Source: Grifola frondosa
Taxonomy: Eukaryota > Basidiomycota > Agaricomycetes > Polyporales > Grifolaceae
Assembly (NCBI GenBank): GCA_001683735.1
Contig: LUGG01000005.1
Span: forward strand, 1,860,001-1,924,000
Reading direction: 5' to 3'
DNA length: 64,000 nucleotides
Made by a program: the position numbers and the translations under genes. The notes beneath the pieces are model-generated. The model searched no databases. It saw only the letters and a program-made list of their open reading frames with translations, and had not been told where the DNA came from. Positions 10,778 through 21,589 of the stretch are shown here, piece by piece. Numbering within the stretch: position 1 is the stretch's first letter; every line of letters begins with the position of its first letter.

Positions 10778-11329
10778 TATGGTGAGTTCTAATGCACCAT
10801 GCCTGCACTTAAATGCTTAGAATTTTGCAGGTTTATGCACAGGATCTTTTGTCTCGGCTGCTTCACTCGTTTCGTGCGCTTTCTTGTCGACTCGGACTCC
10901 AACACTTGTTCACTCGCTGCTCTGCTGGTCTCTTATGCTCTTTCGTTGGCTCGGACACTTGTACTTACTACTAAATGTTTATTTAAATGAACCATTAATG
11001 CATTATTATTGCCGTTTCATCTCATTCGATAAGATTTTACAAGCGCATACCGGACGTCAGTAGAAATATTATCGTAGCTGGCCGTACGCTCCTACCGAGC
11101 TGGCCGTATCCCAGCGTAGCCGACCGTAGCTGCCAGTAGTCCCATAGGGAGCTGGCCGTAGATTATCAGTGCACGCCTAGGCCCTTGGCAGGTCCGGTAA
11201 GCGCCACCGTACTGCTACCTACTATATTAGTTATGCCATCACTTTATTCGACTGCAAGATCAAGCTAAAATATATTTGATTTTGAAGATTATATTCTAAT
11301 ATAGTTGACGTTGAGCGGGGCGGGATTTT
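10778..11329. repeat. Right flank with AGCTGGCCGTA repeats
   Basis: No gene is present. The 11-mer AGCTGGCCGTA occurs at about 11076, 11098 and 11150, with a diverged AGCCGACCGTA between them. Short clustered motifs near an element's end are typical of CACTA-like subterminal repeats. The inverted partner of a 10-mer at 3388 lies at 11195-11204. Confidence 0.4.
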
Positions 11330-11399
11330 GCTGATGACCTTCCCCATGTCCGATCCGATCTCAGCTCGCAATTTCATGCAAAGGCCGAGCCGCACACGC

Positions 11400-11620
11400 T
11401 GCTTGCACGGGTAGGGATGCTAGATGACCTCTCACCTGAACCTCCTCATTGCAGAGCGGGCAGCGCCCATGTGTCCGCGATGAACCTTGGAGAGTGACAG
11501 CCCACTAGCAAACAGATGTAGCAGACTTTCCGAGTCACTGGGTCCGTCGCCGCATAACCAGGACTACAACAATCACGCTCATGCGAACCGCACAAATGAG
11601 TGAGCCAGAATCCGCCCCTC
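11400..11620 (-). pseudogene. Possible RING-like cysteine-rich relic
   Basis: Read on the minus strand, this stretch gives a VCYICL segment and, after a one-base frame change, a CPLCNEEVQ segment ending at a GTGAGA donor-like site. This spacing is reminiscent of the two halves of a RING finger. In the copy near 27,500 both CPLC cysteines are replaced, and the third copy near 37,030 is also changed. With a frameshift and no flanking exons identified, this is a weak call. Confidence 0.2.
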
Positions 11621-11920
11621 TGAAAACACGCGAGTCAAATTTATTGCGTATCCAACGCACACGATATTTAAATTTTGTAAACGCCACCCATCATCAGCGA
11701 CATATGTACAACGCGCGACCACAGGCCCATGAACAGTGGTGCAACAGCGCCGTCTGAGTCCACGACAACCCGCACCTCAACTCGCGATAATGACACCTAC
11801 CTAACTGCACTCCCCTATCCGCTCATTCGTAATCTGCGAAAATATCCCATCCGAGCCATTCACGGGCAACCGGACTTTGATCAAACTCTGCGTGAGCACA
11901 CGCAACCGTGAGCAAGCCAC

Positions 11921-13690
11921 TCAACCAGGAGCGCACACATGAGCACACACCTGGTCCTGCAGCCGCAGAGTAATCAACGACGAGCTGAACATCTCGCGGT
12001 CGCCCGTCTGTCCGGAGCTCCTCCAAAGTGGACGCAGACGGGAAGAGGATGCTCGGGTTGAGGAACGGCGGCGGCGACCCCATCATCGGCTGCTCCGCGC
12101 CCGGCAGTCGCGGGCGACATCCTGTTCGGCGCGCTAGCCCAAATTTGCACCGCAGGTTCGTGAGCATGATGCGCATCGTGAGCGTATATCTGCATGTAAG
12201 TGAGCGCGCGCGCGAAGAGGAGGGAAAACAGCGGAAGGCGCACCGTTCGGCAGCAGGTCAGGGAACGACTCTGCGAGCCGCTCGATCTGCTTGATGATCG
12301 GGCCGAGATAGAGTGGGAAATCTTCAGCAGGGAATGCCTGGAGAAAGCCGCAATGACCAGGCTGCCGTGCACGGCGTACTCGCAGCGCCGCCCTGTGCGA
12401 TCTCTAGTGCTGAGTCCGAGGTATTCGAGGGGGGCTGACGCGCACTTGTAAAAGGGCGAGTCGAGCGGGTTCATGATGCAGCTCGATGCGGCTTCCTTAG
12501 GGTGGAACCCGAGCTCGTGCTGCTCCAACGGAGTCTTGTTCCATGACACGCCCCACGACATGCAGCGCAGCACGACGCAAACGAATCACAGCTTCGCATA
12601 ATGCAGGATGTTGCGCAGGGGCGCATCTTCATCCGTCGTTCGCCCTATGTTCACCGTCAGCAAAGTAGAGAAGAAGACGACCACGGGGGAAGGGCATACG
12701 GCGGAGCTCGTCGCAGTCCTAGCAAACCACTTGTCGAGCTCGATGTTGGAGCGCCGGATCAACGCGAGCGTATTGTGATTTACCTAGCCATCTAGCAGGC
12801 AGAGCGTCTCATAAATTTGCGCTGCACCAGAATGTGAGCAGGAAGGCATAAAGTCGTGACGGCCACACGTACTCTTTTGAGCGATCAACTCGACCTGAGA
12901 AACGAGCCGCACGTCCGTCGAGGATGCCATGGGATGCGAAAGAAGGATGCGGCGGTGTCTGGTCAAGCTCTCATCACGAAGAACGATCGGACAGCTAGTA
13001 CCCAGGTTCATCCTGCCAAAGTCAGAGCATTGTAATTAAGGGATAACGTACTGTCTGAACATGGGGCTTAGCCCCGGAGGTTATTAAACGGGAGAGAGAG
13101 AAAACCAATAAAGGCACAATCAAATCCGTGCGGACACAACTTGGATATTGAATACAGTGCCAAGGACGTGAAGCTAGAATGAGAGCGTCCGATACCCACC
13201 GAGATGTCTACTTCAGTCCGTTGCTTGCCGCCGTCGTCTGCTAGCTTCTCCAGCACAGGGTGCGGCCCAAACCCAGCGCCGTGCGCATTGTATGGCCCTC
13301 CAAAGCCATCTATTCGCGCTCTATTCCATACACAGCAGCATCCCTAGGCCCCCACGCGCAGACACCCGTCACCCATGTCATGTAGGACGCATACACTCAC
13401 AAAACGCACCTTCAACTGCATCTATACCCACGATGGGGCCGAACAGCGACGGGCGCGCAACGGACTGCGCCTCCTCGTTGAAGCGGCAGAACAGGGTAAT
13501 ACGCAGGGATGAGGGGGCCACGGTCCCGCTCAGATTTTGGCTTCGATGGCGAGAATCGCGTCGAGTGTGCACGGCGCGCGCCCCGTGAGTCCCTCATAGG
13601 TATCATATACGATAGCTCGCGTCGAATACCAGGATAAAGATGTGGCATGCAGAGAAGAAGCTGGGGCAAAGGTGAACGTCGGCAGAAAGG
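11921..13690 (-). pseudogene. Fungal transcription-factor-like gene, copy 1 (alpha type)
   Basis: The minus-strand exons match the middle-homology (fungal_trans) region of basidiomycete Zn2Cys6 regulators. In order they read: a ..LDAIL.. and SLFGPIVGIDA segment (~13420-13560), GFGPHPVLEKLADDGG (~13210-13290), and RILLSHPMASSTDVRLVSQVE (~12890-12970). Then come TLLTVNIGRTTDEDA (~12610-12680), CEYAVHGSLVIAAFS (~12340-12400), and a C-terminus read as DREMFSSS..LQDQ with a stop at 11921-11923. I could not find the N-terminal Cys6 zinc cluster upstream, and the exon phases do not join throughout. The low-coordinate flank is beta-like, so this copy is a recombinant. Confidence 0.65.
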
Positions 13691-14389
13691 CGCCAGGGCC
13701 AGCGCTTGCGTTCTGCGTGTCTCCTCAACGTCTCCTACACAACCCTTCGCTGTGCACCTTCCTCTTCCATACGCCGTTCCTCTCATGCGCAAGCCTGCTG
13801 ATAGATTGCATACTAAATCGCACGCTGTGAATTCTAAGCAGAGGACATACATATAATCGTCAACGTTCAACGTTCAACCTTCGAGCTCCCTCAGTCTCTT
13901 CCCGACTTTGGCTGTATTCTTCCCCGTCCTAGGCGAATCTGCGCTTCACCTCGCATGTCCTCTCAACGTACGCCATCTTATAATCACAAATCCATCTCCT
14001 CTCGATGTATGCGCTATTGCACGATGCTCTCACCAACGCAGTCCACCTGATCGCACTCACCTCCTTTTATAGTCGTTACCGTGCCGATATGTGCACGCTC
14101 ATGCTGTTTTCATCATCTCCACCTCTTCTTGCAATTTCCGAAGCCACGTACTCTGCTCTGACTACTAGCTAGTTTGCTGACGGGGAACTGTAGAATATAT
14201 CGCTGTCGCGATATTCGGCACCGAAGTGCCTTTGCTAGTGTGCTCATATTGTGCACTGTGAGTAAATCATGCGGACTTCGAGCGATGAGCGCTCGCTGTA
14301 TCCTGACCAATCCTGCAGCACTGGCTAGCTGCGATGACTCGGTCATACGCAGACGTCCCACAGTAATTGCTGTTCGAGGTCGAATGATA
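13691..14389. other. Upstream region of TF copy 1
   Basis: This conserved upstream part of the TF module recurs at 23.3-24.0 and 32.8-33.5 kb. The N-terminal exons of the TF could lie here, but no Cys6 cluster is visible in any frame I read. Confidence 0.4.
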
Positions 14390-15210
14390 AGGGCTATGTA
14401 TCAAACACCCGGAGCACCGTGTAAACTGTTCGCGACAAGCTCAATCGTTCTGTTTTCTTCCCGCACTGTCTTTGGACTTCTGAAAGGTCTTGGCTAGCGT
14501 GGATGATTTCTCCGAGGAGGTTTTGTGCGTGGACGACGCATGCGTTTACACCTTCCGCGCATTCCTGCGAATGACCGTGACGATACCCTCTCACTTCTAT
14601 GAGCCGGCACAACGAAGACGCACGATCGTGGACGACTGTATTTTGCAGTGTACGTGTTCGGGTGGCCGAAGTCCGTCTTCTGAAGTTCTACGACGTTCGG
14701 TACAACAATGACGCGGACTTGGACCTCGCTGTACTTCGCTAGTCTACTATGCTGCTGCGTGACGGCGGAGAATGGCTGCAACCCCGCCGTGGATGCAGCA
14801 CATCGCTCGATCCGTGGTTCTGTCTTGGTCAATGTGCAACCTCGACGCGGTCGCCACTGGTTCTGTTCCTGTCTCATTTCGCGAGCAACCAGCTTACCGT
14901 GGTTGACACACAGCCCTGTGCTTCGACTTCCCCTTCTGACGTCACCATTCGGCGATGCGTTGTCTATTTACAACCATCATCTGCGCGCCTTGATTTCGTG
15001 CTGTTGTATCATGTTGGGAGATGTCGTGGCTGATCAAGCTCTTTTCTTTATTGTTCATCTTACTGATGTCCGGCATGGTTGCTGGATACATGTTTGCAAT
15101 ATTTTCGGAAGCGATGTCATTGCAGTCTCCTGATCTCAACCATCGCAATGAACCTTCCAACGTTCCTCGCATCCTCCGGGGTTCAACCGTGACATGCTGC
15201 CATCTTAAGT
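14390..15210 (+). other. Spacer X, copy 1
   Basis: This segment recurs at 24,020-24,790 and 33,530-34,360. Plus-strand reading gives a segment like SEEVLCVDDACVYTF, then FYEPAQRRRTIVDDCILQ, and after an apparent intron VRVAEVRLLKFYDVRYNNDA. Similar but not identical peptides appear in the other two copies. I do not recognise a family, and stops or frame changes interrupt the rest, so it may be a decayed gene or a long shared upstream region. Confidence 0.35.
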
Positions 15211-15469
15211 GAGCCTTATCACCAGTATTTCGGTATGGAGTGGCGGTGCTGAGGTGAGATCTGTACGTTGGTATGTGCTCTGCCATTGGGCCATTCATGT
15301 AATTTCATCGTGTTTTGTATGAAACTGTGCCTCCGGGAATATCACAGCATAGATGCGGTCAATCAGATCGTAACCGCGGTGATGTTGTCCTCGAGGGTGA
15401 ATATAAGAGTAGGATCTCTCTATCGCTGCTAAACCATTGAGTCTCCAGTCTTTCAAACTGCCTCATATC
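15211..15469 (+). promoter_or_regulatory. Promoter of DUF6533 copy 1
   Basis: An ATATAAGAG box at ~15,401-15,409 precedes the ATG by about 65 bp. The same box and surrounding sequence recur before copies 2 (25,012-25,020) and 3 (34,581-34,588). The promoter is therefore kept in all three. Confidence 0.55.
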
Positions 15470-17155
15470 ATGTCATCCACCATCACCATCGAGGAATATC
15501 AGCAAAAGTGAGTGGTGCTCACTGCAATATTTCCTGATTCAATATATCCACCGCACAGCTTCATCACAATATGTTGTGTTGTATCGGCAACCGGTGAGTA
15601 TTTCACTTAAACTCTCGGGTCATTCTCACCTTCCCATTTGTCATAGCTCTGCTGGTCTATGAGTACATTATTACCTTTGATCGTGAATATCAGCTGGTTT
15701 GGAAGCGCCGATTTTCGGCCGCCACCTTAGTATTCTTGCTAGCAAGGTATCCTATACTTCTAGGGAATATTCTTGCACTTCCGACCATATATCCGATGTC
15801 AATGAGGGTACAGTTCTCATCCCGTTACTGTAGACTGTCTTAGCCCACTCAAAATTTCCAGAGCTGTTCCACATTGGGTTGGTCACAGACAGTGTTACTG
15901 TTGCTCTTCCTGTTGCTTTCAGCTGGTGAGTGTCCATCGTTCATATGATATCTCCATTCCTGACTGACCAGTTGCATTCTGCAAAGCATTCTCAAGTCTC
16001 CGAGTGTATGCCTTGTCTGGCCGTGAATGGAAAATCACCTCATTGGTATGCATCTCTCACTGGTCGCCTTTGGCATTGCACTGGTGAGCCCTGTCCTCTG
16101 CAGTGAGCTTGAAATGTAACTGAAATGACACATATATGTCTAGTTTGCGAATGTGCACCAAGTGGTTCTTGTAGCTCCGCCTCCCATCAATTGCATATTA
16201 GTCAAATTGATCTCAGCAGAGCTCTCTCATATGTCAGTGGAATTAGTCCATCTCACTATACTTGTTGACTGAAGTGGTGTGTCATATAGATGTGTGTATT
16301 GCTCCTGGTTTCATATTTCTCAAGTGCTCAGCTCATGCAATGCTCCCAGTGCTGTATGTACAACGTGCGACAGAAATCACTGCGGACATACTTGTTCTTG
16401 CAGTGACTGTACACCAAACATACTGGAGAATACGAGCTTCTGCGGAGGATACGCTCCAAACTCCATTGCACACTTTGATCTTGAGGGATGGTCAGTATTG
16501 ATTCCTGCCTCGATATCTGCACTGACCTGATGTACCTCCGTCAGGTACAATATACTTCTTGTAAGTTACCAATAGTCATGATGGGTTTGATGTTATTTTG
16601 ATAACCATGCACCTTATAGAGCCCTATTGGTCTTGAATATTGCAGATACCATACTGCTATATTTGGGAGAGGACCTTGTATGTAGACTCATCTTGCATTT
16701 CTGCCAATACCGGCTGATGAGACCTATGTACCGTCATTAGGATGACAGCGCTTATATCGGCATATTCATTAACCCGTCAGTAATTGCAATCAATTCTCTT
16801 TCGTTCTAACTACTCATGACATTGGTTATGATGTAGCATAGCAACAATTATCATATCACGGTTTATGCTCAATCTCCGCGAGGTTGATGCATCCCAGCGC
16901 GGCACCGAAGACTCAAGTCGCCCGTCGTTTGTCGGCTCTGTCCAGTTCGCAGCTTTCGTCGAACCCCTCGGTGCCCCTCTGGAGCATGAATTCTCATTCT
17001 CTGCGATCGATCCCGGCTCCTCAGACGAGCATGGAGCTGGTGGAGAGAATGAGGACGAGGACGTACCGGACCACGACCATGAAATGGCTTCAGGTCATGG
17101 TAGCATTTTCGTGCCATCTGAAGCCGAACCTGGTCCGTGCGGAGTCAGAGGGTGA
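15470..17155 (+). pseudogene. DUF6533 membrane protein, copy 1 (frameshifted)
   Basis: Spliced exons give MSSTITIEEYQQ, then the DUF6533 core (LLVYEYIITFDREYQLVW, FSAATLVFLLARYPILL), followed by hydrophobic segments. The ADILVLAVTVHQTYW and LILRDG signatures come next, with an ISRFMLNLRE tail and an acidic C-terminus. DUF6533 proteins are Agaricomycete-specific multi-pass membrane proteins of unknown function. Compared with copies 2 and 3, this copy lacks one base in the exon near 16,050 (TATGCATCTCTCACTGG against TATGCATCCTGTTACTGG). That shifts the frame inside a membrane segment unless splicing differs. All exon-intron sites otherwise match the sister copies. Confidence 0.7.
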
Positions 17156-17770
17156 GCTACGACAGCGATTTTTTTGGGTTCGTATAGCATTGCTTTCTTG
17201 TTGATGTCTTGCATACGCTAACGCTGACTTTAGAAGAAGATACTTGCGGGAACCGGAGTGCGTCTGGAGTTGGGCATCGTATGTCGATGTTTTCTTGGAT
17301 AATGAACTTGGTGTCATAATTTACAGAGACCGAATCATATGCACAAATTCACTATCACTATCTCTTGTATATTCACTATGTAAATGCTTGGATCAATCAT
17401 ACAGAAGCCATATCTTATACAGGTTGTCGGGATCAATCGCTCACTGATGAGATGTTCATCATGGCGCACAGCAAATGGAAAAGGGAACGATTCTGTTCTT
17501 GCATGGTATGTCTCAACATCAGTCCGACGACATTCTCAGCGGTACAGTCGATGCGCCAGAAACATCGGGGGTGAGCGCATATGCTTTACCACGAGCCAAA
17601 GGAAATGTACATACTGTTCGCGCGCGATATATCGTGATTGAACCACACGAATTCTACAGCGCGCTGCTCAGATTTGCTCTTTATGATCCCATAAATATAG
17701 ACTGACAATCTGAGATGCAGGTGGGGGAAGCGAGCAACTTATTGTTGCCCTCTTCTATGACCACTATCTT
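17156..17770. other. 3' region of DUF6533 copy 1
   Basis: This region recurs after copies 2 and 3 (26.77-27.39 and 36.34-36.91 kb). It is likely a 3' untranslated region and terminator; no further exon could be assigned with confidence. Confidence 0.4.
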
Positions 17771-18051
17771 CCCGTGTCCGACCCGATCTCAGTTCGCAAT
17801 TTCATGCGAAGCCCGAGCCGCACACACCGCTGTTTGCACGGGTAAGGATGCTAGATGACTCTCACCTGAACTTCCTCACAACCCGCACCTCAACTCGCGA
17901 TAATGAACCTACCTAACTGCATTCCCTATCCGCTCATCCGTAATATCTCATACGAGCCATTCACGGGCAACCAGACTTTTATCCAGCTCTGCATGAGCAC
18001 ACGCATCATTGAGCAAGTCACTCAACCAGGAGCGGGTGCATGGGTACCCAC

Positions 18052-19690
18052 CTATTCTTGCAGCCCCCGCACAATCGACGACGCAATGAACATTCCTCGG
18101 TCGCCCTCCCACGTACCGAGCTCCTCCACGGTGAACGTGGGCAGCGAGACGATGCTCGGGTCGAGAGACGACAGCGGCGTCGTCACCATCGGTTGCTCTA
18201 CGCCCGGCGGCATTGCAGGCGATGTTCCGTTCGGTACCAGCCCGACTTGCGCCGCAGATTCATGAGCGTGATGCGCAGCGTGAGCGTGTATCTACATGTA
18301 AGTGAGCGCGCGCGCGAGAAGAGGGGAAAGGCGGGAGGCGCACCGTTCGGCCGCGACGTTGGAGAGCAACTCGCAAAGCAGCTCGACCTGTACGGTGATC
18401 GCACCAAGGTCGAGCTCCGCGGGAAACAGGTTAGCTATCTCGAGCAAAAGATCCAGAGAAAGCGTCACCGCCAGGTTGTCGTTCACGACGTACCACGGCG
18501 CCAATGCCCCATCCACAGCATGCAAGGGGGCGGGGACGCAACTGTAAGTGGGGGAGTCGAGCAGGTTCATGATGTGATTCGGCGCGGAGCCCTTGGGCCG
18601 GAGCGCGACCTTGCGGCGCTCGAACAGCATCTTGTTCCACGACACACGTGCAGCGCAACGCACGCGAGACACAGTTTCCCATAGTGCAGCTGGCCCGGCA
18701 GGATCTTGCGTGGGAGCACATCTTCATCCATCGTTTGCCTTACGTTCGCCGTAGACAATATACTGAACAGGAGACGACCACGGATATGGTGGAACTCGCC
18801 ACAGTCCGCAAATCACTTGTTGGGAGCGACGCTGGCATGCTAGATGAATACAAGCGTATTACGATTGATTTGATCATTCAGCGACGAGAGCGTCTCATGA
18901 ATTTGCGCTGCACCAGGATGTGAGCATGAAGGGATGAAGTCATGATGGTCACACGCACCTTTTGCGTGATCAACTCAACCTACGAAACGAATCACACGTC
19001 CGTCGGAGATGCGATGGCATGCGAAAGGAGGATGCGGCAGTGTCTAATCGAGGCCTCGTTACGAAGGACGACCGAACGGCCAGTACGCAGGCTCATCCTG
19101 CCTAAGTCAGAGCGTACACAAGAGGTAACGTACTGGGGGGCAAACCAATATCGGCACAGCTAAATCCGCGTGGATACAATTGTGATATTGAATGCAATGA
19201 GAGGGACCTGAAGCTAGAAAATATGAGAGATCCGATGCTCACCGAGAACCCATTGTTCTTCTTCAGTCCATCTCTTGCTGTCAGCAACTGTTATCTTCTC
19301 CAGCGCACGATGCAAGCCCAAAGCCAGCGACAGCCAGCTCCCATCCGTTCAAGCTCCTAGGCCCCAAGAACAAACTCCCGTCAGGACCACGACGAATACG
19401 CGCACAAAAGCGTACCTTAACTGTCTGCCTCCTGGCGCACGATGGGGCCAAACAGCGACGAGCGCGCAATGGTCTGCGCCTCCTCGAGGAAGCGGTAAAA
19501 GGTATGGATGCACGGGCCCGTCCCGCTCGGATTTTGACTACGATAGCGAGAACCGCGTCGAACGTTCACGGCGTACGCTCCATGAGTACATCATAGGTAT
19601 CATATCTCAGGTTGAATACTAAGATAAAGATGTGGCATCCCGAGAAGAAGCTGGGGCAAAGGTGAACGTTGGAAGAAAGGCGCTAGGGCC
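18052..19690 (-). pseudogene. Fungal transcription-factor-like gene, copy 2 (beta type)
   Basis: It has the same middle-homology exons as copy 1, with a better preserved C-terminus reading GDRGMFIASSIVRGLQE and a stop at 18,052-18,054. The exon that reads MSLRTGR...RILLSHAIASPTDV is interrupted by two in-frame stops, TGA at 18,992-18,994 and TAG at 18,980-18,982. Sister copies have CGG/TTG and CAG at these sites, so at least the TAG is a simple C-to-T change in CAG. No zinc cluster was found. This copy cannot make a full protein. Confidence 0.7.
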
Positions 19691-20289
19691 GGCGCTCAAT
19701 TGCGTTCTGCATTCCTCCTCCTTACTTATCGCTTCTCAGTATCAATGTCTCTTCGCTATCCACTTTCCTCTCATGCGCATTGCGCAAGCTTTCTGATGGA
19801 TTACATACTGGATCGCACATCAGGTGAAAGCTAGTAGGGGATATAAGTATATGTAGTCGCCTACCTTCGAGCTCCCTTTGCTCGGCTTTGGCTGTACTCT
19901 TCCCTGTCCCGGGGGAACCTGTGGTCCCCCTCGCGCGCGTGTCCTCTCAAAATATGTGACCTTGCATTTCACAAATCCACCTCCGCACAATGTCTGCGCA
20001 CCCCATGCTCTCACCAACGCTATCTCACAGTCAACCTGATCCACTCATATAGTCGTCACCGTGTTGTTGCGTGCACGCTTGTGCTGTTCTCATCATCTCC
20101 ACCTCCTCGTGCGATCTCCCGAAGCCTTGCACTCTTCTCTGACTAGTAGCTGGCTTGCTGACGCGGAACTGTAGAATGTATCGCTATCACTATATTCAAC
20201 ACCGAAGTGTCTTTGCTAGTAGTGTACTCATACTATGCAATGTGAGTAAATCAGTGAATCATGCGTGCTTCGAGAAATGAGCGGTCATT
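19691..20289. other. Upstream region of TF copy 2
   Basis: The sequence is shared with the region upstream of copy 4 (29.14-29.72 kb) and, more distantly, of the alpha copies. No coding exon was assigned. Confidence 0.4.
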
Positions 20290-21589
20290 GCATGCTGCAG
20301 CACTGGCTAAACTCTAGGCCCCCGAGTGTTTCAGTGGTCTAGTACCATCGTCAGCGCTCATGCAAAATCGAAAGATGTGTCGGCTTGGTGTATGCTACTG
20401 CAGGAATACAAGCCCCACCCTACGAATACCCAGTCATCCAAGGTCGATCCGAAAAGCGCTGAATGCACATTGTAGACCTCATCGTCCTAGATGAGTTGCT
20501 CGGAGCCTCGCTCGTCAGTGCTATCACTACGTTCGTCGTTTGAAGCAACTTCTTAATAATGCTAACGACGGATACTCTACAAGCTAGCAATATAGTGACT
20601 CCGTGACACAACGTCATCTCCGATATCCGGCACTAGTTATCCATAGCCATAGCACAGCTCGCGTTCATATCTGTCTCCGCTCCCAGCTTGTTCGAGGCAT
20701 CCTTGTGCCTGCATCTGATCCTCGGATCTCATACTGCACAGCACGCTCTTCATGCGCACAACCACGGTATATTGGCGATGTCTCGTCTCGTGCGTGTTCG
20801 CTGCATTGTTGGCTTGAAGTTAATATCTTGCCAAGTGCTAACCCGTTTTCCATTCCTGAGCTGTCCATCACCCCGAACAAAGAACACACATCGATATCCG
20901 CGATGCAGTTATGGCAGACGGCGGTAGGCATAGCCACCAGGGGCGAGACCATGCACTGAAGCAGAGAAAACATATCCAGTAGCACGACAGGAAATTTAGA
21001 ATTAGGAATGTACTACCATAACGCTATCAGTTGACGCCTGAGGTGCTCCCTCGCTTTGCTACGGTCAGGATCTGTATAACGTGAACATCAAAGCACGCAT
21101 TTGGCCATGTCGTGCACAACTGTTGACAACCGACTACTCCCACAGCCGCGGCACAAGAGGGCACAAGTACTTGAAATTATTGAACCTCGTTCAACCCGAT
21201 CACTTTGATCCAGATATATTTGCATATCGATCACGTCAGATCTGGCAACGTAGTCATCGAGATCCGAACGCAATCCGCGCCCTTGGCTATCTGCAGAACC
21301 GGGACTACAACCATCGCGCTCGTACGAACGGCGCGAGTGAATGAGCCAGAACCCGCCCTCCGAAAACATGCAATCTCCTCGCAGTCGAGTACAAATTCAT
21401 TGCACGTCCAACGTGCATGAGATAAACCAACCCACGACAACTCGCACCTCAACTCACGATAATCACACCTAACTGCATTTCCTCATTCATTCGTATTCGT
21501 GATCTGTAAAAATATCCCATCCGAGCCATTCACGGGCAACCAGAGATCCGTCAAATTCTGCATGAGCACGCGATCCGTGAGCAAGCCAC
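20290..21589. other. Spacer Y, copy 1
   Basis: This roughly 1.2-kb segment recurs at 29,720-31,138. Both strands have matching open stretches in the two copies: minus-strand MFSLLQCM..SPLVA..PTA.CHNCIADIDVC and plus-strand LPSANPFSIPE..LSITPNKE. Their differences are mostly amino-acid-changing, so neither looks maintained as protein. The last 500 bp resemble the flank found at 11.57-11.83 kb. Confidence 0.4.

Larger units (their letters stand above)
3388..11204. mobile_element. Decayed Plavaka-type DNA transposon with a second gene
   Basis: This is a candidate composite element made of the minus-strand Plavaka transposase (3640-8256) and a plus-strand DUF6698 gene (8701-10777) in head-to-head arrangement with a repeat-rich intergenic region. 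The outer limits are set only by a weak 10-bp inverted match, and the true termini and target-site duplication are not resolved. The grouping is supported by compactness, divergent orientation, and in-frame acidic minisatellites in both genes. The right flank also holds three copies of AGCTGGCCGTA, which resemble subterminal repeats of CACTA-like elements. DUF6698 genes can occur alone, so the two genes may be independent. Confidence 0.4.
11330..17770. repeat. Tandem array, leading recombinant unit (TF alpha - X - DUF6533)
   Basis: This is the first, shorter unit of the array. Its first ~500 bp (to about 11,835) match the flank that elsewhere precedes the beta TF (27.39-27.89 kb). The rest matches the alpha half of the other units (21.5-27.4 and 31.0-36.9 kb). 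It therefore lacks the beta TF body and spacer Y, as expected from unequal exchange or deletion between alpha and beta copies. Confidence 0.75.

Noticed and set aside
11974..12573. 199-codon minus-strand frame as a single exon
   Set aside because: It runs through TF exon-intron borders. The family motifs lie partly in other frames, so it is not a real single-exon gene.
18040..18684. 214-codon plus-strand frame over TF copy 2
   Set aside because: It is an Arg/His-rich antisense shadow of the TF exons and is not kept in the other four copies.
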